Below, in pieces: positions 34,453-42,362 of a stretch of DNA of 64,000 nt. Below the pieces are notes generated by a model. It did no database searches. It was not told the origin of the DNA and saw only the letters and a list, made by a program, of their open reading frames with translations. The translations under genes and the position numbers were made by a program. The first letter of the stretch is position 1; every line of letters begins with the position of its first letter. This DNA is from Leifsonia shinshuensis (lineage in GTDB: Bacteria > Actinomycetota > Actinomycetes > Actinomycetales > Microbacteriaceae): assembly GCF_031456835.1 (NCBI RefSeq), contig NZ_JAVDVK010000001.1:2728001-2792000 (forward strand), given 5' to 3'.

Positions 34453-36171
34453 TCACTTGTTGCCGTTGCCCCCGGTGCCCCCGGCACCCGGCGCCGGCGT
34501 GGAGGTCGAAGACGTGACCTCGTACGGCAGTGCAGGCGACTGGCCGGACTCCACGGACTCCCCGCAGAAGATGGTGTAAGTGAGCTGGTAGGTTCCGGCC
34601 GCGCTCGGCGACCACACCATCTTGGTGTCGTTGACCGGCGTCTGCGGCTGGCCGTTCACGTAGAGGCGTCGGCCGATCAGGTTCTGCCCGGCCGGGCAGG
34701 TGGCGGAACCGAAGTTCACCGTGATCTGCGAGTTCGGCGTCCCCTGGCCCGAGGGCGGGGTGGCCGAGACGGTGTCGGTCGGCGTCGGGACCGGCGCGAC
34801 GGGGCCGTAGACCTTCACCGAGATCGTCGAGCCCTTCGGCACCGGGCCGGTCGGGTTGACCGAGTAGACCTTGTTCGCCTGGTCCTGGGTCGTCGCGGCG
34901 TTGCCCTGCGAGACGTCGGCGACCATCCCGAGCTGCTGGAGCTTGTCGCGCGCCTGGTCGGCGGTCAGGCCGAGGAAGTCGCTCTCGGTGATCTGGACGG
35001 TGTTGCTCGTCGGGGTCGGCTTCGGGGACGGCGTGGTCGGCTGGCTGGTGGGTGTCACGACCGGCGACGACGTCGGCGCCACCTTGGGCTGGGCGACCAG
35101 TGTGATGATCGTGCCGATCAGCACGAGGGCGAGCAGGGCGATGAGGGCGATCAGCGGCCAGGTCCAGCGGCTGCGCTTGCGCTCCTCGACCGGCTCGGTG
35201 GTCTCCTCCTCGACGACCGGCGCGACCGCGGTGGCGGGCAGGACGGTCGTGGCCTGGGTCGGCGCCACGGGCGGCTGCATGAGCACGGTGGCGGCATCCG
35301 TCGCGGCGGCTGCTCCGAGGATGGCCGGGACCGCGGCCGCAGCGGCACGCACGTCACCGCGGCGCAGAGCCTGGGCGGCGCGCGCGAGGTGCGCGGCGGA
35401 GGAGGGACGGTCCGCGGGGTTCTTGGCGATGCAGGCGAAGACGAGATTGCGGACCGGCTCCGCCACCGTGGCGGGGAGCTCCGGCGGCGCCTCGTTGATC
35501 TGCGCCATCGCGATGGCCACCTGCGACTCACCGGTGAACGGTCGGCGGCCTGCGAGGCACTCGTACGCGACGATGCCGAGCGAGTAGATGTCCGTCGTCG
35601 GGGACGCCGGGTGACCGGATGCCTGCTCGGGCGACAGGTACTGCACGGTGCCCATGACCTGACCGGTGGCGGTCAGCGGCACCTGGTCCGCGATGCGGGC
35701 GATGCCGAAGTCGGTGATCTTCACCCGGCCGTCCGGGGTGATCAGCAGGTTGCCGGGCTTGATGTCGCGGTGCACCAGGCCGGCCGCGTGCGCGGCGTGG
35801 AGCGCGGCGGCGGTCTGCGCCACGATGTCGAGCGTCCGGTCGGTGCTGAGGACGTGCTCCCGCTCCAGGATGCTCGACAGGGCCTCGCCGGGGACGAGCT
35901 CCATCACGAGGTAGGCGCTGCCGTCCTCCTCGCCGTAGTCGTAGACGTTGGCGATGCCCTCGTGGTTGACGAGAGCGGCGTGGCGGGCCTCCGCGCGGAA
36001 GCGCTCGAGGAAGCCGGGATCGCCGAGGTACTCGTCCTTCAGGATCTTGATGGCGACGGTGCGACCGATGACGAGGTCCGTGGCCTGCCACACTTCGCCC
36101 ATGCCGCCGATCGCGATCCGCGACTGCAGCTCGTAACGTCCCCCGAAGGTGAGCCCTGCTGTGGGTCTCAT
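34453..36171 (-). CDS. pknA: Ser/Thr protein kinase PknA-like
   Basis: 572 aa. The kinase domain (about 13-270) shows GGMGEVWQA, Lys42 in VAIKILK, VHRDIKPGNLLI, KITDFGIAR and GTVQYLSPEQ. An Ala/Pro/Thr-rich linker, a transmembrane helix (WTWPLIALIALLALVLIGTIITLV) and an extracellular part follow, containing one PASTA-like repeat (ITESDFLGLTADQARDKLQQLGMVADV to ISVKVYGP), a small beta domain with two cysteines, and a Gly/Asn-rich end. Mycobacterial PknA has no PASTA domain, so the outside part is an elaboration. It overlaps pbpA by 4 nt (ATGA). Confidence 0.92.
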   Translation of the reverse strand: MRPTAGLTFGGRYELQSRIAIGGMGEVWQATDLVIGRTVAIKILKDEYLGDPGFLERFRAEARHAALVNHEGIANVYDYGEEDGSAYLVMELVPGEALSSILEREHVLSTDRTLDIVAQTAAALHAAHAAGLVHRDIKPGNLLITPDGRVKITDFGIARIADQVPLTATGQVMGTVQYLSPEQASGHPASPTTDIYSLGIVAYECLAGRRPFTGESQVAIAMAQINEAPPELPATVAEPVRNLVFACIAKNPADRPSSAAHLARAAQALRRGDVRAAAAAVPAILGAAAATDAATVLMQPPVAPTQATTVLPATAVAPVVEEETTEPVEERKRSRWTWPLIALIALLALVLIGTIITLVAQPKVAPTSSPVVTPTSQPTTPSPKPTPTSNTVQITESDFLGLTADQARDKLQQLGMVADVSQGNAATTQDQANKVYSVNPTGPVPKGSTISVKVYGPVAPVPTPTDTVSATPPSGQGTPNSQITVNFGSATCPAGQNLIGRRLYVNGQPQTPVNDTKMVWSPSAAGTYQLTYTIFCGESVESGQSPALPYEVTSSTSTPAPGAGGTGGNGNK

Positions 36172-37622
36172 TTATTCAGCACCGCCTCTAGTACTTTCCT
36201 CGCGATCGGAGCGGCAAGGGAGTTCCCCGTGCCGTTCTGACCCTGTCCACCGCCATTTTCGACAACTACAGCCACAGCGAACTCGGGGTCGTTCGCCGGC
36301 GCGAAACCGGTGAACCACAGCGTGTAGGGATCGTTCTCCCCGTTCTGCGCCGTGCCCGTCTTACCGCCGACCTGGACCCCGTCTATTCTTGCATTGCTCG
36401 CCACGCCGTGATCGACGCCGTCCACCATCATCTGCTTGATGGTGTCCGCATTCTGCTGGGTCAGCGGACGCGAGAACTCCTTCGGCTGGAAGCTCTCCTC
36501 GGTCTGCAGATCGGCCGACCGGATGGAGTCCACCAGGTTGGGCGTCATCAGCGTGCCGCCGTTGGCGATCGCTGCCGACACCATCGCCATCTGCAGCGGC
36601 GTGGCGCGGTCGTCCATCTGCCCGAACGACCCGAGGGCCCGCTCCGCCGGGTCGGTGTAGAGCGGGTAGATGCTCTTCTCGACCGGGATCGGGATGCTCA
36701 GCGACTGGTTGAATCCGAACTTGTCCGCCTGGTCCTTGATCACCTCGGGCTTCAGCTCCATGCCGAGCTCGGCGAACGGGATGTTGCAGGAGAGGATCTG
36801 CGCGGTGGCGATCGAGACGGTGGCGCCGGGTCCGCAGGTGGTGAGCGAGTCGTTCTTGACGACGGTGCCGGAGCCGGGGAGCGGCAGGGACGCGGGGTTC
36901 GGGAGCTGGCTGTCCTTGGTGTACTGGCCGGTTCCGAAGGCGGAGGCGCTCATCACGGGCTTGAAAGTGGACCCGGGCGGGTTCAGGTTGCCGCCGATCG
37001 TTCGGTTGATCAGCGGATCCCCGGGGGCCGCGAGCAATTGCTGATAGGCCGCGTCGACCGCCTTGCCGTCGTGGGAGGCGAGCACGTTCGGGTCGTAGGT
37101 GGGCTTGGACACCATGGCGAGGATCTTGCCGGTCTTGGGCTGCAGGAGGACCACGGCCCCCTGCTTGTCGCCCAGCGCATCCCACGCCGCCTGCTGCGCC
37201 ACCGGGTCGATCGTCGTCTCGACGGCCGCGCCCTGCGGGTTCTTGCCCGTCAGGATGGCGTTCACCCGGTCGAAGAACTGCGAGTTGGCGGAGCCGCTCA
37301 GCTTGGCGTTGAGCGCGCCCTCGAGGCCGGTCGGCTCCCCGTTGATGGGGAAGAAGCCGGTGACGGCGGAGTAGAGCGGACCGTTGCTGTAGACGCGCTG
37401 CCACTTGTAGACGTCGTTCGACGGCACCGACTGGGCGATGGGCTGGCCCTGGACGAGGATGGCGCCGCGCTGCGCGGAGTAGCTGTCGTTGAGGGCGCGG
37501 GTGTTGCGGGCATCCGTGTTCAGCGTGTCCGCCTGGAACACCTGCAGGATGGACGTCGAGACCAGCAGGGCCAGGAACATCCCGAGCACGATCGTGCTCA
37601 CGCGCTTGATCTCACGGTTCAT
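36168..37622 (-). CDS. pbpA: penicillin-binding protein 2, PbpA transpeptidase
   Basis: A 484-aa class B PBP. One N-terminal helix (VSTIVLGMFLALLVSTSILQVF) anchors it; a short dimerisation region precedes the transpeptidase domain, with the active-site Ser218 in STFK (218-221), the second motif SCN and the third motif KTGTAQ. It crosslinks peptidoglycan with its partner RodA, encoded 1 nt upstream on this strand. In mycobacteria PbpA is phosphorylated by the adjacent kinases. Confidence 0.95.
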   Translation of the reverse strand: MNREIKRVSTIVLGMFLALLVSTSILQVFQADTLNTDARNTRALNDSYSAQRGAILVQGQPIAQSVPSNDVYKWQRVYSNGPLYSAVTGFFPINGEPTGLEGALNAKLSGSANSQFFDRVNAILTGKNPQGAAVETTIDPVAQQAAWDALGDKQGAVVLLQPKTGKILAMVSKPTYDPNVLASHDGKAVDAAYQQLLAAPGDPLINRTIGGNLNPPGSTFKPVMSASAFGTGQYTKDSQLPNPASLPLPGSGTVVKNDSLTTCGPGATVSIATAQILSCNIPFAELGMELKPEVIKDQADKFGFNQSLSIPIPVEKSIYPLYTDPAERALGSFGQMDDRATPLQMAMVSAAIANGGTLMTPNLVDSIRSADLQTEESFQPKEFSRPLTQQNADTIKQMMVDGVDHGVASNARIDGVQVGGKTGTAQNGENDPYTLWFTGFAPANDPEFAVAVVVENGGGQGQNGTGNSLAAPIARKVLEAVLNK

Positions 37623-37623
37623 G

Positions 37624-39030
37624 TCAGCTCACCACCAGCCGGGGTTGATTGCGGACGGTGTCGGACAGCCGCAGCAGCAGCGCCACGATGATCCAGTTGG
37701 CGACGAGGGACGAACCGCCCGACGCGAGGAACGGCGTGGTGAGCCCGGTCAGCGGGATGACGCGCGTCACGCCGCCGATCACGATGAAGCACTGCAGGGC
37801 GACCGTGAAGGAGAGTCCCACGGCGAGCAGCTTGCCGAAGTCGTCCTGTCCGGCGAAGCCGATGCGGAGACCGCGCGCGACGAAGACCAGGTAGAGCGCG
37901 AACAGCGCGAAGAGGCCCGCGAGACCGAGCTCTTCTCCGAGACTCGCGATGATGTAGTCGCTCTGCGAGACCGGGGTGACCCACGGCTGACCCTGCCCGA
38001 GGCCGGTTCCGATGAGGCCGCCGTGGGCGAGCCCGAAGAGCCCCTGCACGAGCTGGAAGCTGCCGCCCTGCGCGTCGTAGACGTTCTGCGAGAACGGGGT
38101 CAGCCAGTTGGCGAAGCGGTCGTGCACGTACGGGAGCAGCTGGCTCGCGGCGATCGCGCCTCCGACGATGAGGAGCAGGCCGAGGATGACCCAGCTGATG
38201 CGCGCGGTGGCCACGTAGAGCATCACGAGGAACAGACCGAAGATGAGCAGACCGGTGCCGAGGTCGCGCTGGAAGACGATCACGGCCATGGCCATCAGCC
38301 AGACCACGAGGAGCGGGCCGAGGTCGCGGGCGCGCGGGAAGCGGATCCCCAAGAACTTCTTGCCGACCGTCGACAGCGAGTCGCGCGCCTGCACCAGGTA
38401 ACCGGCGAAGAAGATCGCGAGGCAGATCTTGGCGATCTCGCCGGGCTGGAAGCTGAACGGTCCGATCCCGATCCACACCCGAGCGCCGTAGATCTCGCGC
38501 CCGATGCCGGGGAGCATCGGGAGGAGCAGCAGCACGAGCGCGGCGAAACCGAAGAGATAGGTGTAGCGCTGCAGGATGCGGTGGTTGCGGATGAGCACCA
38601 CCACCAGGATCGCGCAGATGATCGCGATGGCGCTCCACACGATCTGCTTGACCCCGGCGCTGTCCCAGCCGGCGTCCTTGTAGTGGATGTCGATGCGGTA
38701 GATCTCGGCGATCCCGATACCGGTCAGGAGCGTCGCGATCGGCAGCAGGAACGGGTCCGCCTGGGGCGCCACGAACCGGAGCGCGATGTGCATGCCGAGC
38801 ACCAGCGCCGAGAGTCCCGCTCCCAGGTAGACGAGCGTCAGGTCGACGTGCCCGAGGGCGCCCAGCTGCACCAGGACGACGGCGGCCGCGTTGATGGCGC
38901 AGGCGATCAGGAGGAGGAACAGCTCGCGGTTGCGGAGCTTCGCCGGGAGGCGCAGCCGTTTCACCGGCCCGGTGAGGTTCCGGGGCGGACGGGCCTGCTC
39001 GCGCGCGGCGGTGCTACTGTCTGCCGGCAT
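37624..39030 (-). CDS. rodA: SEDS family peptidoglycan polymerase RodA/FtsW
   Basis: A 468-aa protein with about 12 transmembrane helices. The SEDS signatures are visible in YIIASLGEELGLAG and GVTRVIPLTGLTTPFLASGGSSLVANW. It polymerises lipid II glycan strands together with PbpA. The N-terminal tail is cytoplasmic and basic (PPRNLTGPVKRLRLPAKLRNRE). The 5' end overlaps the phosphatase gene by 17 nt. Location with pbpA argues for the elongation (RodA) role rather than division. Confidence 0.94.
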   Translation of the reverse strand: MPADSSTAAREQARPPRNLTGPVKRLRLPAKLRNRELFLLLIACAINAAAVVLVQLGALGHVDLTLVYLGAGLSALVLGMHIALRFVAPQADPFLLPIATLLTGIGIAEIYRIDIHYKDAGWDSAGVKQIVWSAIAIICAILVVVLIRNHRILQRYTYLFGFAALVLLLLPMLPGIGREIYGARVWIGIGPFSFQPGEIAKICLAIFFAGYLVQARDSLSTVGKKFLGIRFPRARDLGPLLVVWLMAMAVIVFQRDLGTGLLIFGLFLVMLYVATARISWVILGLLLIVGGAIAASQLLPYVHDRFANWLTPFSQNVYDAQGGSFQLVQGLFGLAHGGLIGTGLGQGQPWVTPVSQSDYIIASLGEELGLAGLFALFALYLVFVARGLRIGFAGQDDFGKLLAVGLSFTVALQCFIVIGGVTRVIPLTGLTTPFLASGGSSLVANWIIVALLLRLSDTVRNQPRLVVS

Positions 39031-40264
39031 CGCTCAGCTGCTCCACGATCGTCTGGGCCGCACGCAGGTCGTCGGCGTTGATGGTCTGCTCGACCTGCTG
39101 CTTGTCGTACTCGGGGAGATCGTCGACGACGACGTCCGACTCCTGGTAGAGGTGCGAGAGGCTGATCGGTCCGATGCCCTGCTGCACGCCCTGGTAGATA
39201 GCCACCTTGCCGTCGGGCGCCGCTCCTATGTAGTAGCGGGACTGGGTCCACTGGTAGCCGAGCACGATGGCGAGCACAATCGCCACCACGAGCATGATCA
39301 GACCGACCATCCAGGTGATCCGGCGGCGCCGGGCGCGGCGCGCATCCTCCTCGATCAGCTCGTCGAGGTAGTCCTCGGACTGCGGCTCGAAGTGCGTCGG
39401 CCCTGTGGCCGGGCGGATGGGGTGCAGGCGGAGGCCCGGAAGGCGCGCGGCGCGGGTGGTCGGCTTCGGCTCGGCGCCGAACTGCAGGGGAGACGCGGCC
39501 GAGCCGACCGTGACGGGCTCCTTGACGACGTCACCGCGGGCGGTGTCGCCGATGTCGAGGACGATGGCGGTGACGTTGTCGGGCGCTCCGGCGTCGAGGC
39601 TCTGCTTGAGCAGCCGCTCCGCCACCTGCTTGGGCCCGTCCTTCGACGAGAGGGCGGCCAGCATGTCGTCGTGCTTGACCACACCGCTCAGACCGTCGGA
39701 GCAGATGAGCCAGCGGTCGCCCGGACGGGTGTCCAGCGTCCACGTGTCGATCTCGGGGGACGCGTCCACATCCCCCAGCACCCGCATCAGCACCGAGCGG
39801 CGGGGGTGGACCATCGCCTCCTCCTCGGTGATGCGGCCGCTGTCCACCAGCCGCTGCACGAACGTGTGGTCGGTGGAGACCTGCTTGAGCTCGCCGTCGC
39901 GGAGGAGGTAGATGCGGGAGTCGCCGATGTGGGCGAAGGCGATCTGGTCGCCGACGCGCACCATCGCGCTCACCGTGGTGCCCATCCCCGTCAGTTCGGG
40001 ATGCTCGAACACGGTCTCCGCGAGCAGCGAGTTGGCGGCGATCAGCGACGACTGCAGCGCGAACTCGGCCTCGGCGGGCGTCTCGTACTCTCGGTCGGCC
40101 TCCCGGATCCGGGTGACGGCGATGGCGGAGGCGACGTCGCCGCCCGCGTGTCCGCCCATGCCGTCGGCGACGACGAACAGCTGGCGTCCGGCGTAACCGG
40201 AGTCCTGGTTGTTCGAGCGGATCTTCCCGACGTGGGAGATCGCCGCCGCCTTGTTCGTCGCCAC
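39014..40264 (-). CDS. pstP: PP2C-family Ser/Thr protein phosphatase (PstP-type)
   Basis: 416 aa. The PP2C domain (about 5-235) has the metal-binding acidic residues in SNNQDSGYAG, VVADGMGGHAGGDVAS, SDGLSGVV and DNVTAIVLDIGD. A juxtamembrane region and one transmembrane helix (ITWMVGLIMLVVAIVLAIVLGYQW) lead to a small extracellular domain. It removes phosphates placed by PknA and PknB. The GTG start at 40264 is 2 nt past the fhaB stop; a longer frame upstream lies inside fhaB and was rejected. Confidence 0.93.
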   Translation of the reverse strand: MATNKAAAISHVGKIRSNNQDSGYAGRQLFVVADGMGGHAGGDVASAIAVTRIREADREYETPAEAEFALQSSLIAANSLLAETVFEHPELTGMGTTVSAMVRVGDQIAFAHIGDSRIYLLRDGELKQVSTDHTFVQRLVDSGRITEEEAMVHPRRSVLMRVLGDVDASPEIDTWTLDTRPGDRWLICSDGLSGVVKHDDMLAALSSKDGPKQVAERLLKQSLDAGAPDNVTAIVLDIGDTARGDVVKEPVTVGSAASPLQFGAEPKPTTRAARLPGLRLHPIRPATGPTHFEPQSEDYLDELIEEDARRARRRRITWMVGLIMLVVAIVLAIVLGYQWTQSRYYIGAAPDGKVAIYQGVQQGIGPISLSHLYQESDVVVDDLPEYDKQQVEQTINADDLRAAQTIVEQLSDAGRQ

Positions 40265-40266
40265 GA

Positions 40267-40863
40267 TTACCGCCGCAGCTCGAACGTGGTCGTACCGATC
40301 TTGATCGGCGTGTCGAGCGGGACCTGGGTCGGGACCGTCACGCGGCGGCCGTCGAGGAACGTGCCGTTCGTGGAGTCGAGATCCTGGATCATCCACTCGT
40401 CGTTCCAGAGGAGCAGGCGGGCGTGGTGGGTGGAGGTGTAGTCGTCGCGGATGACGAGGTTGGAGTCGCTGGAGCGACCGATCGTGATGGGATCGCGGCC
40501 GAGCGGCAGCTCGGTGCCGGCGCGCGGACCCGAGGTGATCACCAGCCGGCGCGTGGTCTGAACGCTGGCGTTCGTCTGGCCGCCGGCGCGGTTGGCGCCC
40601 GACGGCAGAGTGGAGACCGGTGCGGCCTTCATGACCGGTTCGGTCGGACCGGCCGGGACGGGCACGGGGGCGGGTGCGGGCGCAGAAGACGCCGCCGGGA
40701 ACGGGGACGCGGGAGCCGCGGCCGCACGGGACTCGGGCAGCTTGCGGACGCGCTGGCCGAACAGGTCGGTCCGCAGGGCGTAGACGATCCCGAAGACGAA
40801 CAGCCACAGCAGCAGGAGGAAGCCGAACCGCAGCACCAGCAGGGTCAGCTCACTGGGGTTCAC
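40267..40863 (-). CDS. fhaB: FHA-domain protein FhaB (FipA-like)
   Basis: 198 aa: an N-terminal membrane helix (LTLLVLRFGFLLLLWLFVFGIVYAL), a Pro/Ala-rich spacer, and a C-terminal FHA domain (ITIGRSSDSNLVIRDDYTSTHHARL, DSTNGTFLDGRRV) that binds phosphothreonine. In mycobacteria the counterpart links FtsZ and FtsQ and is a PknA/PknB target. The GTG start at 40863 has GGAG and overlaps the fhaA stop by 4 nt. Confidence 0.92.
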   Translation of the reverse strand: MNPSELTLLVLRFGFLLLLWLFVFGIVYALRTDLFGQRVRKLPESRAAAAPASPFPAASSAPAPAPVPVPAGPTEPVMKAAPVSTLPSGANRAGGQTNASVQTTRRLVITSGPRAGTELPLGRDPITIGRSSDSNLVIRDDYTSTHHARLLLWNDEWMIQDLDSTNGTFLDGRRVTVPTQVPLDTPIKIGTTTFELRR

Positions 40864-41597
40864 GAAGGACTCCAGAAGTTGCCGACATCGTGGCGCCGGG
40901 TCGCGTCGTCGGCGCGGCCGCGCTGAGCGGGAGCCGCCTGGGGGAGCACGCGGAAGACGATCCGCGTGCGGCCCAGCGTGATGACCGACTCCGGCTCGAG
41001 GATCGCCTTGCGGAGCGGCTCGCCGTCGAGCTTGGTGCCGTTGGTCGAGCCGAGATCCTCGACCTGCGCCCGGTGGCCGTCCCAGGTGATCATGACGTGG
41101 CGGCGGGAGATGCCGGTGTCGTTCACGGTGATGTCGGCGTCGGTACCCCGGCCGATCACAGTGCGGGAGTGCGCGAGCGGGTGGTGCACGCCGTCGATGT
41201 CGAGCACGGGCGTCCAGGCGACGTCGCCCTTCACGTTCTCGGACTCCACCTGGAGCATCCCCACCGACAGCTCGGCGTCCTGCTCCAGCTCGATCGAGAT
41301 GCCCCCGGCGAACTGGTAGTGCTGGGCGGCCGCGTGCTTCTGCACGAAGTCGATCAGCTCGTCGGTAAGCGCGGCGCCCATCGAACGCATCCGCGTGAAG
41401 TCGGCGTCCGACATCCGCAGCACGAAGCGATTGGGAGCGAGCACGCGGTCGCGCGCGACCACTGCCGCTTTGGTGTCGAGCTCCTTGCGGAGAGCGCTGG
41501 TGAGCTCGACCGGCTGCAGCCCGGAGCGGAAGGTCTTCGCGAACGCGCCGTTGACGGCGCGCTCGAGCCCCCGCTCGAAGTTGTCCAGAATGCCCAC
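40860..41597 (-). CDS. fhaA: DUF3662 and FHA-domain protein FhaA
   Basis: 245 aa. The N-terminal DUF3662 domain starts MGILDNFERGLERAVNGAFAKTFRSGLQPVELTSALRKELD; a spacer leads to a C-terminal FHA domain (SRTVIGRGTDADITVNDTGISRRHV, DLGSTNGTKLDG). Mycobacterial FhaA binds the phosphorylated pseudokinase domain of MviN and regulates peptidoglycan synthesis at the pole. Here MurJ lacks that domain, so the partner may differ. The protein is shorter than the mycobacterial one (about half), lacking the long Pro-rich middle. It is the first gene of the fhaA-to-pknB operon; the GTG has GGGAG upstream. Confidence 0.92.
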   Translation of the reverse strand: MGILDNFERGLERAVNGAFAKTFRSGLQPVELTSALRKELDTKAAVVARDRVLAPNRFVLRMSDADFTRMRSMGAALTDELIDFVQKHAAAQHYQFAGGISIELEQDAELSVGMLQVESENVKGDVAWTPVLDIDGVHHPLAHSRTVIGRGTDADITVNDTGISRRHVMITWDGHRAQVEDLGSTNGTKLDGEPLRKAILEPESVITLGRTRIVFRVLPQAAPAQRGRADDATRRHDVGNFWSPS

Positions 41598-41739
41598 AGT
41601 CTCCCGCTCCCGGCTCGATGACTACATGCATGTTAGTCGGAACCCTGGGAAAGCCACTGGCTATCGGGTGAAGATCAGCCGACCGGAGGATGCCCGGATT
41701 CGTGAACGATCCGCGCGTCGTGTTAGAGTTCCTGGGTTC

Positions 41740-41823
41740 GCGCGAGTGGCGGAATTGGCAGACGCGCTGGCTTCAGGTGCCAGTGCCCGCAAGGGCGTGG
41801 GGGTTCAAGTCCCCCCTCGCGCA
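41740..41823 (+). tRNA. tRNA-Leu (anticodon CAG)
   Basis: A class II tRNA with a long variable arm (GTGCCCGCAAGGGCGT). Acceptor GCGCGAG (41740-41746) pairs with CTCGCGC (41816-41822). The anticodon CAG is at 41774-41776 in CTGGCTTCAGGTGCCAG, and the T-arm contains GTTCAAGTC. No CCA is encoded. Confidence 0.96.
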
Positions 41824-41831
41824 CGAACGTG

Positions 41832-41858
41832 AAGGCCCCCGGGAGACCGGGGGCCTTT
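41832..41858 (+). terminator. terminator after tRNA-Leu
   Basis: AAGGCCCCCGG and CCGGGGGCCTT form an 11-bp stem with a GAGA tetraloop, followed by TTCG. It lies 9 nt past the tRNA. Confidence 0.8.
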
Positions 41859-41958
41859 CGCATTTCCGGAGGCTTGTTCGCAGCTGGGAACCGCGACGGA
41901 TGCGAGCGGGATAGCCACTCGGCGTCACGAAACGGGCGATATGCATTCTTAACAGGAT

Positions 41959-42225
41959 GTGAGTTCCTCTTCCGCACTGTCGGCGGCCGCGTACCTGGGC
42001 ATCCGGCGCAAGGCCCATGCCGCCGCTCTCGAGATGGCCGCCCGGGTTTCCGCCGCCGGCGTGCGACCCACCGCCGAGCGCATGGAGCGCTGGTCGGAGG
42101 CGTTCGCGGCGCATTTCGCGGAGGCGGAGCATCGGGTGCCGGACCCCAAACCGCCGCGGCCTCAGCGAACGCGGGTCTCGCCACCGGTGTTCGCCGTGCG
42201 CCTGGAGGACGACTCCTGGTGGTGA
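41959..42225 (+). CDS. hypothetical 88-aa protein
   Basis: The frame has very GC-rich third positions, like true genes here, and a GTG start with a short AGGA ahead. The product begins SSSSALSAAAYLGIRRKAHAAALEMAARVSAAGVRPTAERMERWSEAFAAHFAEAEHRVPD and ends PPVFAVRLEDDSWW. It is probably soluble and helical, with no motif I recognise. It stands alone between tRNA-Leu and the pilin gene. I consider it likely but not certain to be real. Confidence 0.6.
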   Translation: MSSSSALSAAAYLGIRRKAHAAALEMAARVSAAGVRPTAERMERWSEAFAAHFAEAEHRVPDPKPPRPQRTRVSPPVFAVRLEDDSWW

Positions 42226-42362
42226 CGAACGGCCGCGATAGGGCGTAGATCACCGAATGAAATGCATGCCGGGACCCGGAACGTCCTCAGGCCGCCGCCG
42301 ATCCGTCTTCATGTGTGAGACCTCGCGCCGCACCGCGCGGACGGAAAGGAAGCACACAGCAC

